Assembly: GCF_004362825.1 (NCBI RefSeq)
Contig: NZ_SNXZ01000006.1
Span: 372,001 to 436,000 of the forward strand
Origin: Labedaea rhizosphaerae
GTDB taxonomy: Bacteria > Actinomycetota > Actinomycetes > Mycobacteriales > Pseudonocardiaceae
DNA length: 64,000 nt
Direction: 5' to 3'
Below the pieces are notes generated by a model. It was not told the DNA's origin. It did not search any database and saw nothing but the letters and a program-made list of their open reading frames with translations. Shown piece after piece: positions 40,599 to 47,980 of the stretch (the stretch's first letter is position 1; each line of letters begins with the position of its first letter). The translations under genes and the position numbers were made by a program.

Positions 40599-41842
40599 GA
40601 CATGGTCCACTTCTGGTTCGCGCCGCCGGTGCACGTCCAGAGCTGCAACCGGGTGCCGTTCGCGGAGTTGTTGCCCGTCACGTCCACGCACTTGCCGGAC
40701 GCCGAGTTGACGATGTCGTGCGCACTGTTCAGGGTGAACTTCTGCGCGCCGGTGCCGTTGCAGTCGTAGAGCTGCAACGGGGTGCCGTCCGCGGTACCCC
40801 CGCTGGTGGCGTCGAGGCACTTGCCCAGCGCCTGCAGGGTTCCGTTGGTGGCGGTCCACGCTTGCGCATTGGTGCCGTTGCAGTCATACAGCTGCACGGG
40901 GGTGCCGTTGGCCGGGTTGGCCGCGTAGACGTCCATGCACTTGCCGGCCAGGCCGACGATCTGGTGCCCGGTGGGCGGCGTCGTGGAGCCGGTGGTGACG
41001 TGCACGTAGTCGACGACCAGGCGCTGCGGGAAGCTCGTCGAGCCGTCGGGGTTGCCCGGCCAGTAGCCGCCGACCGCGAGGTTCATGATGATGTAGAAGG
41101 GGTGGTCGAACACCCAGCGGTTGCCGTTGAGATCGGCGGGAGTCCTTGTCTCGTAGGCGTTCCCGTCGACCGACCAGGTGATGGAGTTCGGCGCCCAGTC
41201 CACGGCGAAGGTGTGGAAGCCGTCGGCGAAGGCCTGGCCGCCGGGCAGCGTGTACCCGGCGCCGATGCCGCCCGCGCCGGAGTAGCCGGGGCCGTGGATG
41301 GTGCCGTGCACGGAGCCGGGCTCCTTGCCGATGTTCTCCATGATGTCGATCTCGCCGGAGTTGGGCCAGCCGACGGTGCCGATGTCGTTGCCCAGCATCC
41401 AGAACGCGGGCCACATGCCCTGGCCGCGCGGCAGTTGCATGCGTGCTTCGAAGTGCCCGTAGGCCTGGGAGAACGTCTGCGGGGTGGAGAACTTGGCCGA
41501 GGTGTACTGGCAGGTGCCGTTCCAGCAGTTGCCGTAGTTCTCGCGCTTGGCGGTGATGACCAGGTGGCCTTGCCCGTCGAGGGCGGCGTTGGCGGTGCCG
41601 TCGGTGTAGTACTCGAGTTCGTGGTTGCCCCAGCCGTCGGCGCCGTTGCCGATCTCGTGGTGCCACTTCGAGCCGTCGACGGCCGCGCCGGACGGGCCGT
41701 TGAAGTCATCGGTGAACGAGGCGGCCGCCAGGGCCGGACTGGTGGTGGCGGCGGTGGCGTGACCGGCGGAAATGGCCAGGGCGGCACCGAGGACGGCAGC
41801 GCCCAGGAGCGCGAGGCGGCGGGGTCTGCGGAGTGCGGACAT
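40595..41842 (-). CDS. Secreted GH16 beta-1,3-glucanase with C-terminal RICIN domain
   Basis: This 415-residue enzyme has a signal peptide, a GH16 jelly-roll with the active-site motif GEIDIMEN (Glu164, Asp166, Glu169), and a C-terminal RICIN beta-trefoil starting at about residue 285. It hydrolyses beta-1,3-glucan. It is the first gene of the operon; GAAGGGA precedes the ATG at 41842, so a longer in-frame start at 41872 is unlikely. The closely similar second GH16 gene upstream lacks the lectin domain. Confidence 0.9.
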   Translation of the reverse strand: MSALRRPRRLALLGAAVLGAALAISAGHATAATTSPALAAASFTDDFNGPSGAAVDGSKWHHEIGNGADGWGNHELEYYTDGTANAALDGQGHLVITAKRENYGNCWNGTCQYTSAKFSTPQTFSQAYGHFEARMQLPRGQGMWPAFWMLGNDIGTVGWPNSGEIDIMENIGKEPGSVHGTIHGPGYSGAGGIGAGYTLPGGQAFADGFHTFAVDWAPNSITWSVDGNAYETRTPADLNGNRWVFDHPFYIIMNLAVGGYWPGNPDGSTSFPQRLVVDYVHVTTGSTTPPTGHQIVGLAGKCMDVYAANPANGTPVQLYDCNGTNAQAWTATNGTLQALGKCLDATSGGTADGTPLQLYDCNGTGAQKFTLNSAHDIVNSASGKCVDVTGNNSANGTRLQLWTCTGGANQKWTMS

Positions 41843-41869
41843 CTGAACACGTCCCTTCTGCCCGTCGTT

Positions 41870-41939
41870 CACATATGTGTCAACGGGTGGCTACGTGGTG
41901 TGATGTCCGCCATGGTGGCAAGTAGTAAACAATATTTAC
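41870..41939. promoter_or_regulatory. AT-rich promoter/operator of the RICIN-hydrolase operon
   Basis: In otherwise GC-rich DNA this stretch holds the perfect 10-bp palindrome CACATATGTG (41870-41879) and an AT-rich dyad GTAAACAATATTTAC (41925-41939). Both lie 28-97 bp upstream of the first GH16 start. They are the best candidates for the promoter and the binding site of a regulator. No known DasR or CebR consensus is visible. Confidence 0.55.
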
Positions 41940-41995
41940 AATAGCCGGGGGAATATCTGTCCGGCCGGGCATCCAGTGGGTGACACACGGGCAAG

Positions 41996-42024
41996 GGCCC
42001 CGCCGCGGGGTCGCGGCGAGGCCC
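41996..42024. terminator. Terminator hairpin of the lectin-less GH16 gene
   Basis: GGGCC, GCCGCG, CGCGGC and GGCCC make an interrupted GC-rich hairpin 17 bp past the stop of the minus-strand GH16 gene. It separates that gene from the RICIN operon. Confidence 0.6.
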
Positions 42025-42041
42025 GGCCGGTGCCGATCGGG

Positions 42042-42893
42042 TCAGCTGACGTGCACGTAGTCGATGACCAGCTGCTGCGGGAACTGGGTGGAGCCGTCCG
42101 GGTCGCCGGGCCAGTAGCCGCCGACCGCGAAGTTCATGATGAGGTAGAACGGGTGGTCGAACACCCACTGGTTGCCGTTCAGGTCGGCCGGGGTGCGGGT
42201 CTCGTAGGCGTTGCCGTCCACCGACCACACGATCTGGTTCGGCGACCAGTCGACGGCGAAGGTGTGGAAGTCGTCGGCGAAGGACGCGCCACCGGGCAGC
42301 GTGTAGCCCGCGCCGATGCCACCCGCGCCGGAGTAGCCGGGACCGTGGATGGTGCCGTGCACCGTGCCGGGCTCCTTGCCGACGTTCTCCATGATGTCGA
42401 TCTCGCCGCAGTTGGGCCAGCCGGCCGAGCTGATGTTGTCGCCGAGCATCCAGAACGCCGGCCAGACGCCTTGCCCGCGCGGCAGCTTCATCCGCGCCTC
42501 GAAGTGGCCGTACGCCGCGGTGAAGGTGCCCGGCGTGGAGAACTTCGCCGAGCTGTACTGGCAGGGGCCGTTCCAGCAGTTGCCGACGCTTTCCTGCTTG
42601 GCGGTGATGACGAGGTGGCCCTGCCCGTCGAGGGCGGCATTGGCGGTGCCGTCGGTGTAGTACTCGAGCTCGTGGTTGCCCCAGCCGTCACCGCCGTTGC
42701 CGATCTCGTGCTGCCACTTGCCACCGTCGACGCCCGCGCCCGCCGGGCCGTCGAAGTCGTCGGCGAATGACGCTCTCGGCTGGGCTGCCGGTGCGGCGGA
42801 ACTCGTTGTGGCCACGGCGATCTGACCGCCGACGCACAAAACTGCCGCCGCGGCGACCAGCAACAGACGTGATCCCCGTTTCACGCTGGACAT
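42042..42893 (-). CDS. Secreted GH16 beta-1,3-glucanase without lectin domain
   Basis: This 283-residue paralogue of the RICIN-tailed GH16 enzyme has a signal peptide (RLLLVAAAAVLCVGG) and a single GH16 domain with GEIDIMEN at the same positions (Glu164, Asp166, Glu169). It ends exactly where the other enzyme continues into its linker and lectin domain. Alignable over the whole catalytic domain, the pair is a clear duplication. Promoter and terminator place it in its own transcript. Confidence 0.92.
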   Translation of the reverse strand: MSSVKRGSRLLLVAAAAVLCVGGQIAVATTSSAAPAAQPRASFADDFDGPAGAGVDGGKWQHEIGNGGDGWGNHELEYYTDGTANAALDGQGHLVITAKQESVGNCWNGPCQYSSAKFSTPGTFTAAYGHFEARMKLPRGQGVWPAFWMLGDNISSAGWPNCGEIDIMENVGKEPGTVHGTIHGPGYSGAGGIGAGYTLPGGASFADDFHTFAVDWSPNQIVWSVDGNAYETRTPADLNGNQWVFDHPFYLIMNFAVGGYWPGDPDGSTQFPQQLVIDYVHVS

Positions 42894-43022
42894 GGATTTC
42901 GCCCCTCTCGGTTCGAGTACGGGTCCGGATTCCACTGTGGCAACTGGGCGACGATACGTACAGGAATCCGGTGAATCCTTGTCTGCAAGGGCAGGTCGGT
43001 CATGACACGCGTGCAAGCCGCG

Positions 43023-43523
43023 TCAACTGTCTACAGAGGAACTCCGCCGCCGGATGAGGTGGCCGGTGACCCGCGCGCTCACCACGAGGAGGAGCAGCCC
43101 GGGCAGGATGGCCACCAGCGACAACAGGAACGTGCCGAACTGCTGGCTGCCGGTGGATTCGGTGGACTCGCCACGGGCAACGCCGTTGATCACCGTGACG
43201 CACTGGCTCACCTCGGGATCGCACGGCGCGTTGTGGAGATTGACCATGATGCCGAACCAGATCAGGCCGGCCCCGGCCGCGGCGAGGATCAGCAGGCCGA
43301 TGGCGGTCAAGGGGCCGGTGATCGCCCGGTGGCCGCGGATCACGGTGGCCACCAGGCTGATGGCGACCGTCAGGAGGATCACCCCGGGGAACGCGAGGAT
43401 CCAGGCGTACCAAGGACCGAGCGCGAACGCGAGGCCGAGGATGATCGGTGCGGTCGGGAAGCAGACCACGAGGCCGGCCTGCAGGCTGTCCTTGAGCCGC
43501 CACGGTTTCGGTTCGCCGGTCAT
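43023..43523 (-). CDS. Four-helix membrane protein of unknown function
   Basis: This 166-residue protein has four hydrophobic helices: SLQAGLVVCFPTAPIILGLAFAL, WILAFPGVILLTVAISLVAT, PLTAIGLLILAAAGAGLIWF and a last one FGTFLLSLVAILPGLLLLV. Between helices 3 and 4 lies an external loop with two cysteines (NAPCDPEVSQC). A basic C-terminus is cytoplasmic. No family is recognised. It is monocistronic, between the GH16 and M4 protease genes. Confidence 0.7.
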   Translation of the reverse strand: MTGEPKPWRLKDSLQAGLVVCFPTAPIILGLAFALGPWYAWILAFPGVILLTVAISLVATVIRGHRAITGPLTAIGLLILAAAGAGLIWFGIMVNLHNAPCDPEVSQCVTVINGVARGESTESTGSQQFGTFLLSLVAILPGLLLLVVSARVTGHLIRRRSSSVDS

Positions 43524-43590
43524 GCGCCGCCTTTCATGGTCTGGCAACCATTGATCATGTCGGACGACGCTTGGCAAAGGCTTGGCGCGC

Positions 43591-43626
43591 AACGGCCCCC
43601 GGCTCGCGAGGGAGCCGGGGGCCGTT
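43591..43626. terminator. Intrinsic terminator after M4 protease
   Basis: A perfect 15-bp stem AACGGCCCCCGGCTC / GAGCCGGGGGCCGTT lies 18 bp past the stop of the minus-strand metalloprotease. Confidence 0.85.
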
Positions 43627-43643
43627 GCTTCGATCGTGCTGCG

Positions 43644-45206
43644 TCAGCTCACGCCGACCGCGGCCCAGGTCGCGGCAACCGCCTGCGACTCCGGGGAACC
43701 CGCGCCGTACAGCTCGTCGGCCGCCGCGACGGTCTGCGTGGCAGCGTCGTGGTAGTCGGTCGTCGAGGTGAACTTGGTGGACAGGGCGTTGTACCAGATG
43801 GCCTCGGCCTTGTCCCGGCCGATGCCGGTCACGGTCGACCCGTCGCAGGTGGGGCTGTTGTAGTCCACGCCGTTGACGTTCTTCGCGCCGCTGCCCTCGG
43901 ACAGCAGGTAGAAGAAGTGGTTCGCGATACCCGAGGAGTAGTGCACGTCGACGTTGCCGGCGTCCGAGCTCCAGCAGCCCAGCGACGCGCCGTCCTTGGT
44001 CGGGTCGTCCATGTAGCGCAACGGCGAACCGTCACCGTTGATGTCGATCTTCTCGCCGATCAGGTAGTCACCCGGGTCGGTGGCGTTGTTCACCGAGAAT
44101 TCCACGGCGGTGCCGAAGATGTCCGAGGTCGCCTCGTTCAGGCCACCGGACTCACCGGAGTACACCAGGCCCGCGGTCGCGGAGGTGACACCGTGGGACA
44201 TCTCGTGGCCGGCCACGTCGATCGCGGTCAGCGGGTGGTTGTCGCCGATGCCGTCGCCGTAGGTCATGCAGAAGCACGAGTCGTCCCAGAACGCGTTCAC
44301 GTACGCGTCGCCGTAGTGCACGAAGCTCTCGGCGCCGACACCGTCGTCCTTGATGCCGTTGCGGTTGTGGACGTTCTTGTAGTAGTCCCAGGTCGAGGCC
44401 GCACCGTAGGCGGCGTCCACGGCGGCGGTCTGGTCGTCGTCGCCCTGGCCGTTGCCCCAGTCGTTGTCGGCGTCGGTGTAGAGCGTGCTGGTGTCCGAGT
44501 TGGACACCTGCTGGTTGCCCCGCGTGCTGTCGACCAGGTTGAAGCCGTCGCCGCCCTCGGTGGTCTCGAGCGCCACGTCACCGGAGTACTCGCTGTGGCC
44601 GGTGCCCGCGACCTGCTCGACGGCGTCGTAGCTGTAGAGCACCTTGCCGGAGCGGGCGTCGGTGAAGACGTGCAGCTTGCTCGGCGTCTGGTCGGCCTTC
44701 TTGCCGGTCAGCACGGTCTCGTAGGCCAGCGTCGGCGCGGTGCGCACCGCGTAGACCACCAGCGACGGGTCGCCCGCGGTGTACTTGACGCCCTTCTGCG
44801 ACTTCAGGGCGGCCTTGGCGGCGGCCGGGGCGGCCATGCCGGGCTTGGTCGACAGCGTGAACCGGGCCTGCGTGGCCTTGGTCGTCGACACGATGTCGCC
44901 GCCCGCGTTCTCGGTGACGACCAGGTCGCCGCCGAGCACCTTCAGGCCCTGGTAGGTGCGGTCGTAGCGCAGGTGCCGCAGGCCGTCCTTGGTGACAACG
45001 GCGTCCTTGACGACGAGCTGCTCCTGCGCGCCGACGCCAGCGGCCTTGGCCACCTTCACGGAGTCGGTCTGCGCGAGCTGGCGGGCCGCGCTCTTGGTCA
45101 ACGGCGTGTTCGTCGCTGTGGGGGCGGCGGTCGCGGCGATGGCGCCGCCGCCGATCACCGTGCCGACCGCGGCCGCGGCGACCCAGAACCGGGTCGAGCG
45201 TTTCAT
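43644..45206 (-). CDS. Secreted thermolysin-like (M4) metalloprotease
   Basis: This 520-residue zinc protease is made as a pre-pro-enzyme: a signal peptide, an FTP propeptide and a PepSY propeptide part (about 30-205), then the peptidase domain. The zinc site is HEMSH in DVAGHEMSHGV (around residue 330), the third ligand Glu is in GGLNEATSDIFG, and the catalytic His is in DVHYSSGIANHFFY. GAGGAG precedes the ATG. It probably helps strip wall or cell proteins, in line with the nearby glycanases. Confidence 0.93.
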   Translation of the reverse strand: MKRSTRFWVAAAAVGTVIGGGAIAATAAPTATNTPLTKSAARQLAQTDSVKVAKAAGVGAQEQLVVKDAVVTKDGLRHLRYDRTYQGLKVLGGDLVVTENAGGDIVSTTKATQARFTLSTKPGMAAPAAAKAALKSQKGVKYTAGDPSLVVYAVRTAPTLAYETVLTGKKADQTPSKLHVFTDARSGKVLYSYDAVEQVAGTGHSEYSGDVALETTEGGDGFNLVDSTRGNQQVSNSDTSTLYTDADNDWGNGQGDDDQTAAVDAAYGAASTWDYYKNVHNRNGIKDDGVGAESFVHYGDAYVNAFWDDSCFCMTYGDGIGDNHPLTAIDVAGHEMSHGVTSATAGLVYSGESGGLNEATSDIFGTAVEFSVNNATDPGDYLIGEKIDINGDGSPLRYMDDPTKDGASLGCWSSDAGNVDVHYSSGIANHFFYLLSEGSGAKNVNGVDYNSPTCDGSTVTGIGRDKAEAIWYNALSTKFTSTTDYHDAATQTVAAADELYGAGSPESQAVAATWAAVGVS

Positions 45207-45521
45207 GTTTGTGCTCCTCGCTTTTGTCCGAAGCAGGGACTCGCCGGTCCTCGCGAACCCGGCGAACTCGGGCATTTCCGATCATGCACAGTCCGCAATG
45301 TGTTCGGAACCAACGATCTGCTGAAACGCTTCGTGGTCATCCGGCGATATTCCAAGCAGAAACACGAAAATGCGCCAGAATTGTCCGGAAACCTACTTTC
45401 GTAGGGAACTGAATGGCGCAATGGCTACCACCATCCGTCTTGCGACTTACCGACGGCCCATTCTGTTCAAATGTTAATAAGAGTCACGCGAGCGTGTTCG
45501 GCCGCTCACGCAACGCCATAC
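45207..45521. other. Gene-free AT-richer region upstream of the M4 protease
   Basis: These 315 bp have clearly lower GC than the surroundings and no supportable gene. They must hold the protease promoter. A small dyad CCTAC-tttc-GTAGG is at 45392-45405. The far end runs into the accessory block starting at 45522. Words near 45481 (gagtcacgcgagcgtg) resemble the sequence at 49800-49815. Confidence 0.6.
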
Positions 45522-45544
45522 GATCGGCCCTACCGCTTGCGCAC
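45522..45544. repeat. Direct repeat, left copy
   Basis: 23 bp beginning GATCGGCCCTACCGC and ending TTGCGCAC, identical to 49815-49837. It contains a TAG stop on the minus strand in the same reading frame as the methyltransferase end. Confidence 0.8.
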
Positions 45545-45607
45545 CAACGTGTAGCGCGCGCGGTGGATGCCTCGCACGTGCACGCGCCACCAACCCGGCG
45601 GCACGTC
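45530..45607 (-). pseudogene. Remnant of a methyltransferase C-terminus
   Basis: Read on the minus strand, this stretch encodes DVPPGWW followed by RARYTLVRKR and a stop. It resembles the end of the intact methyltransferase at 49823 (DVPSTHW, then ATYVVRKR and stop). A stop codon sits directly upstream at 45608-45610, so only about 25 codons remain. It is either the displaced tail of a disrupted gene or part of an attachment-site duplication. Confidence 0.45.
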
Positions 45608-45862
45608 TCAGCCCTGGTCATCTGTCCGGCCGGCCGAACCCGGCCCCGCACCCTCGGCCGCCAGGATCTCGTCCACCGACACCCCCAGCTCGCGTGCGAT
45701 CCGGTGCAGCTTGATCTCCGACACCGCATCGCCCCGGCTCTCGATGTTGCGCAGCGAGCCCTCGTTGGCGAAGCCCACTCGGGCCGCGAGCTGTCCGGTG
45801 GTGAGACCGCGTTCGATTCGCCGTTTGCGAATCTGGGTTCCGTTGGGCTTGGGCATGGTCAC
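45608..45862 (-). CDS. Small XRE-family helix-turn-helix protein
   Basis: This 84-residue Cro/CI-type DNA-binding protein has RKRRIERGLTTGQLAARVGF followed by SLRNIESRGDAVSEIKLHRIARELGVSVDEILA, a complete HTH_3 domain. The GTG at 45862 overlaps the stop of the upstream gene (GTGA); an ATG 6 nt later is possible. It is last in a six-gene minus-strand operon and is a likely regulator of the block. Confidence 0.85.
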   Translation of the reverse strand: MTMPKPNGTQIRKRRIERGLTTGQLAARVGFANEGSLRNIESRGDAVSEIKLHRIARELGVSVDEILAAEGAGPGSAGRTDDQG

Positions 45863-46140
45863 GCGCCCCCTGTGCGATCGGTGGCCGGGTCATACGCCGG
45901 TTCCGTTCGGTTTCGAGCATGGCTGCCCTGTTCCGGCCGGCCTCGGCCCCTCAGTACGGTTCCGGCTTCCAAGAGCAGGGTGCGAACCGTGCCGAACGCG
46001 TAGCCGGAGCTTCGCGCCAGTTCCCGCACACTGGCCTCCTGTTCGTACTGCAGCCGAAGTGCTTGCCGCACCTGTGCACGCACTGTCGGGTCGGCGAGGA
46101 CACGGCGAGAGGCAACCCGCTTGTCGGTCGAGTCACTCAT
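45859..46140 (-). CDS. Small HTH-containing protein
   Basis: This 93-residue basic protein has a predicted helix-turn-helix YEQEASVRELARSSGYAFGTVRTLLLEAG, similar to the helix-turn-helix proteins found in many actinobacterial accessory operons. ATGA and GTGA overlaps join it to the genes on both sides. The charged tail (RGRGRPEQGSHARNRTEP) may be disordered. Confidence 0.7.
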   Translation of the reverse strand: MSDSTDKRVASRRVLADPTVRAQVRQALRLQYEQEASVRELARSSGYAFGTVRTLLLEAGTVLRGRGRPEQGSHARNRTEPAYDPATDRTGGA

Positions 46141-46814
46141 GTGGCGTGCCCCGGCCTCTCAAGCTCGACAAACCTGCACCCCACCAACTCCCGCACCAGT
46201 TGGTCGGCTTGCAGCCAGCGCAGGCGCGGGTCGCCGATGTGCAGCGTGCGGGCCTGGGGCTTCGACAACCGGGGACGGAACCAGCTCTCGCGGTACAGCC
46301 CGCCCGAGGCGCCGCTGAGGAACGACTGTGCCCGCACGGCCACGAAGCCCTGTTTCAACCAGGGGCAGGACTTCGCCGAGATGCGCGCGCACCGCAGGCA
46401 TAGCGGCGGATGGGTGTTCTGGGCTCCTTCCGGCCATCCGGGCCACAGCTCGTGCTGGTCCTGGAGGAGCCAGAGCGTGCCGTGGTCGTTGTGGTCGGCG
46501 GGTCCGGCGCACACCTGGCACAGCAGGCGGCGCATGGCCCGGCGCTGGCGGAGTGGGTGCATCTGCCGGTAGATGGGTTCACCGACGCCGGGACGCGATG
46601 CCACTCGTGACCACAGAAGACCGTTTCGGTCACGGTCCACTGAGGACTCGTCGGCGTAGGCGATGCCTCGCGGCGTCTCAACTATCGGCGCGGCAAGGAC
46701 TTCTTCCGCGCTCCACCTGGCGACGTAGGGGACGGGGCCGTGCGGGCCGCGGAACACGGGTTTGGCGGCGTGCGGCAGGTCGAGCACGCTGCCGTCAGGC
46801 GACAGGTGTGCCAC
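46137..46814 (-). CDS. Accessory protein with two CxxC pairs, function unknown
   Basis: This protein of about 225 residues has a central cysteine arrangement LLCQVCAG and CLRCARISAKSCPW, suggesting a zinc-binding domain, after a segment with YADESSVDRDRNGLLWSR. No enzyme family is recognised. Homologous genes are often seen beside XRE regulators in actinomycete accessory regions (from memory, not tested). The GTG at 46814 lies 1 nt after the stop of the recombinase-like gene; a longer upstream frame is antisense to nothing but overlaps that gene and is rejected. Confidence 0.6.
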   Translation of the reverse strand: MAHLSPDGSVLDLPHAAKPVFRGPHGPVPYVARWSAEEVLAAPIVETPRGIAYADESSVDRDRNGLLWSRVASRPGVGEPIYRQMHPLRQRRAMRRLLCQVCAGPADHNDHGTLWLLQDQHELWPGWPEGAQNTHPPLCLRCARISAKSCPWLKQGFVAVRAQSFLSGASGGLYRESWFRPRLSKPQARTLHIGDPRLRWLQADQLVRELVGCRFVELERPGHAT

Positions 46815-46815
46815 G

Positions 46816-47265
46816 TCAGCCCACTTCCACAGCCGAGTCGGCTCCGGCAGGCAAGGCCAGCACCCGGCACCCCGTCCGGTTGACCATGCGCACCAGCGCC
46901 CGCTCGACCAGTTCGAGTCCGGACAAGTGCTCTCGGCCCGGTACGAGCAGCGCGTAGCTCTCCGGCACCCGCAGAGCGTCCAGCGCTCCGGCGAACCCCA
47001 CCCGCGCGATGGCGTCCTCGGCCACGCCCCGGTCGCAGAACACCCCACCGAGGTGGAAGCCGTGCCCGAGGCAGAAGCGCGCCAGCTCGTCCCGGAGCTT
47101 GGCAATCTCGATCTCGTCCGGCTCCTCCATGCGGATGTAGCCGAACACCAGGCGGGGTGTGACCGAGCCCGAGGGCGCCGGCTTGGGGCGCTGGATGCAG
47201 GCTTGGGCGCCGGACGGGATGGGCGTGCTCGCGATGTTCTTCACGCCGTTCTTCTCGGTGGTCAT
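46816..47265 (-). CDS. Serine-recombinase-like protein lacking the catalytic serine
   Basis: This 149-residue protein follows the resolvase N-terminal pattern: VFGYIRMEEPDEIEIAKLRD, then LGHGFHLGGVFCDRGV, GFAGALDAL, and LLVPGREHLSGLE. Active serine recombinases have Ser after the GYxR(V/M) strand; here the residues are Glu-Glu. The C-terminal DNA-binding domain is also absent. It is most likely a degenerate or repurposed recombinase fold, perhaps a regulator or scaffold. It is adjacent to the gene upstream with no gap. Confidence 0.6.
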   Translation of the reverse strand: MTTEKNGVKNIASTPIPSGAQACIQRPKPAPSGSVTPRLVFGYIRMEEPDEIEIAKLRDELARFCLGHGFHLGGVFCDRGVAEDAIARVGFAGALDALRVPESYALLVPGREHLSGLELVERALVRMVNRTGCRVLALPAGADSAVEVG

Positions 47266-47505
47266 CTACACCACCGCCGCAGGAGCAGGCGTGCCGGCCG
47301 GCTCGCGGTAGAGGTCGGCAGGCACGTGGAGGGCCTGATGGATCACCGCAGCGAGCTTGGCCAGCGCCTCCGGCGTCAAGATGACCTCGAAACCCTCCCG
47401 CACGGAACCGAACAGGACCTCGATGTCTCCGTCAGCCCCGAAGCTGTACGAGATGTCGCAGCCGGCGGGGATCTTGACGTAGGCGTTGACGGTGGGCCTA
47501 GACAT
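47266..47505 (-). CDS. Small accessory protein of unknown function
   Basis: This 79-residue soluble protein (VNAYVKIPAGCDISYSFGAD, then EVLFGSVREGFEVILTPEAL) has a predicted beta-rich front half and one helix. No family is recognised. It is directly adjacent to the next gene and 1 nt from the previous one, hence a real member of the block's operon. Confidence 0.55.
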   Translation of the reverse strand: MSRPTVNAYVKIPAGCDISYSFGADGDIEVLFGSVREGFEVILTPEALAKLAAVIHQALHVPADLYREPAGTPAPAAVV

Positions 47506-47506
47506 C

Positions 47507-47800
47507 TCAGACCGCCTCCGTCCGCGACGAGGACGAGAGCGTGCTTCTTGGCTGGGCTGGAGTCACCAAGCCGCTCTTGCCAGCCTGCACCAGGTCGAGG
47601 TGCTCCTGTTCGGTAACTGCGGCCAGCTCGAACAGACTCTTGCCCAGCATCCGGGCCTCGGTCGGGCTGAGTAGAGCGGCCTCAGCTGGAGGTGCGACAA
47701 GCACGAGTTGGCCGGTGGTCGGGGCGGTCCAGACGCCGACCGAGCGCTTGCGATGGAAGCCGTCGGTGCAGGGGATATGGGTTTTGTGGGCGTCGGTCAT
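47507..47800 (-). CDS. Small accessory protein, first gene of the minus-strand operon
   Basis: This protein of about 97 residues (HRKRSVGVWTAPTTGQLVLV, then LLSPTEARMLGKSLFELAAV) has a beta-strand front and a helical middle and no known domain. The ATG at 47800 is favoured over the GTG at 47803 by spacing from GAGG. It is divergent from the XRE-DUF5753 gene across 180 bp that is poorer in GC than average and should contain both promoters. Confidence 0.55.
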   Translation of the reverse strand: MTDAHKTHIPCTDGFHRKRSVGVWTAPTTGQLVLVAPPAEAALLSPTEARMLGKSLFELAAVTEQEHLDLVQAGKSGLVTPAQPRSTLSSSSRTEAV

Positions 47801-47980
47801 CACGGCCTCACCTCATGGCGATAGCGACTGATCGGATCAAGTCTTACCATCGTTCAACTTTCGCCAGATCGCAAGTTGAATCTCACGAAAGTTTCGTAGA
47901 TAGTCCGATCGGCCTAGCGAAACCGACGTGCGGCCGTCCGTAAGCTTCGGGTGTCGGGGTGCGGTGATCAGGAGGTTGAC

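Noticed and set aside
45413-46003. 196-codon plus-strand frame near the left direct repeat
   Set aside because: Overlaps the two HTH genes antisense and has no recognisable motif.
46137-47105. Longer 322-codon form of the CxxC protein
   Set aside because: Its extra N-terminus overlaps the recombinase-like gene out of frame and is Ser/Arg/Trp-rich noise; the GTG at 46814 is more sensible.
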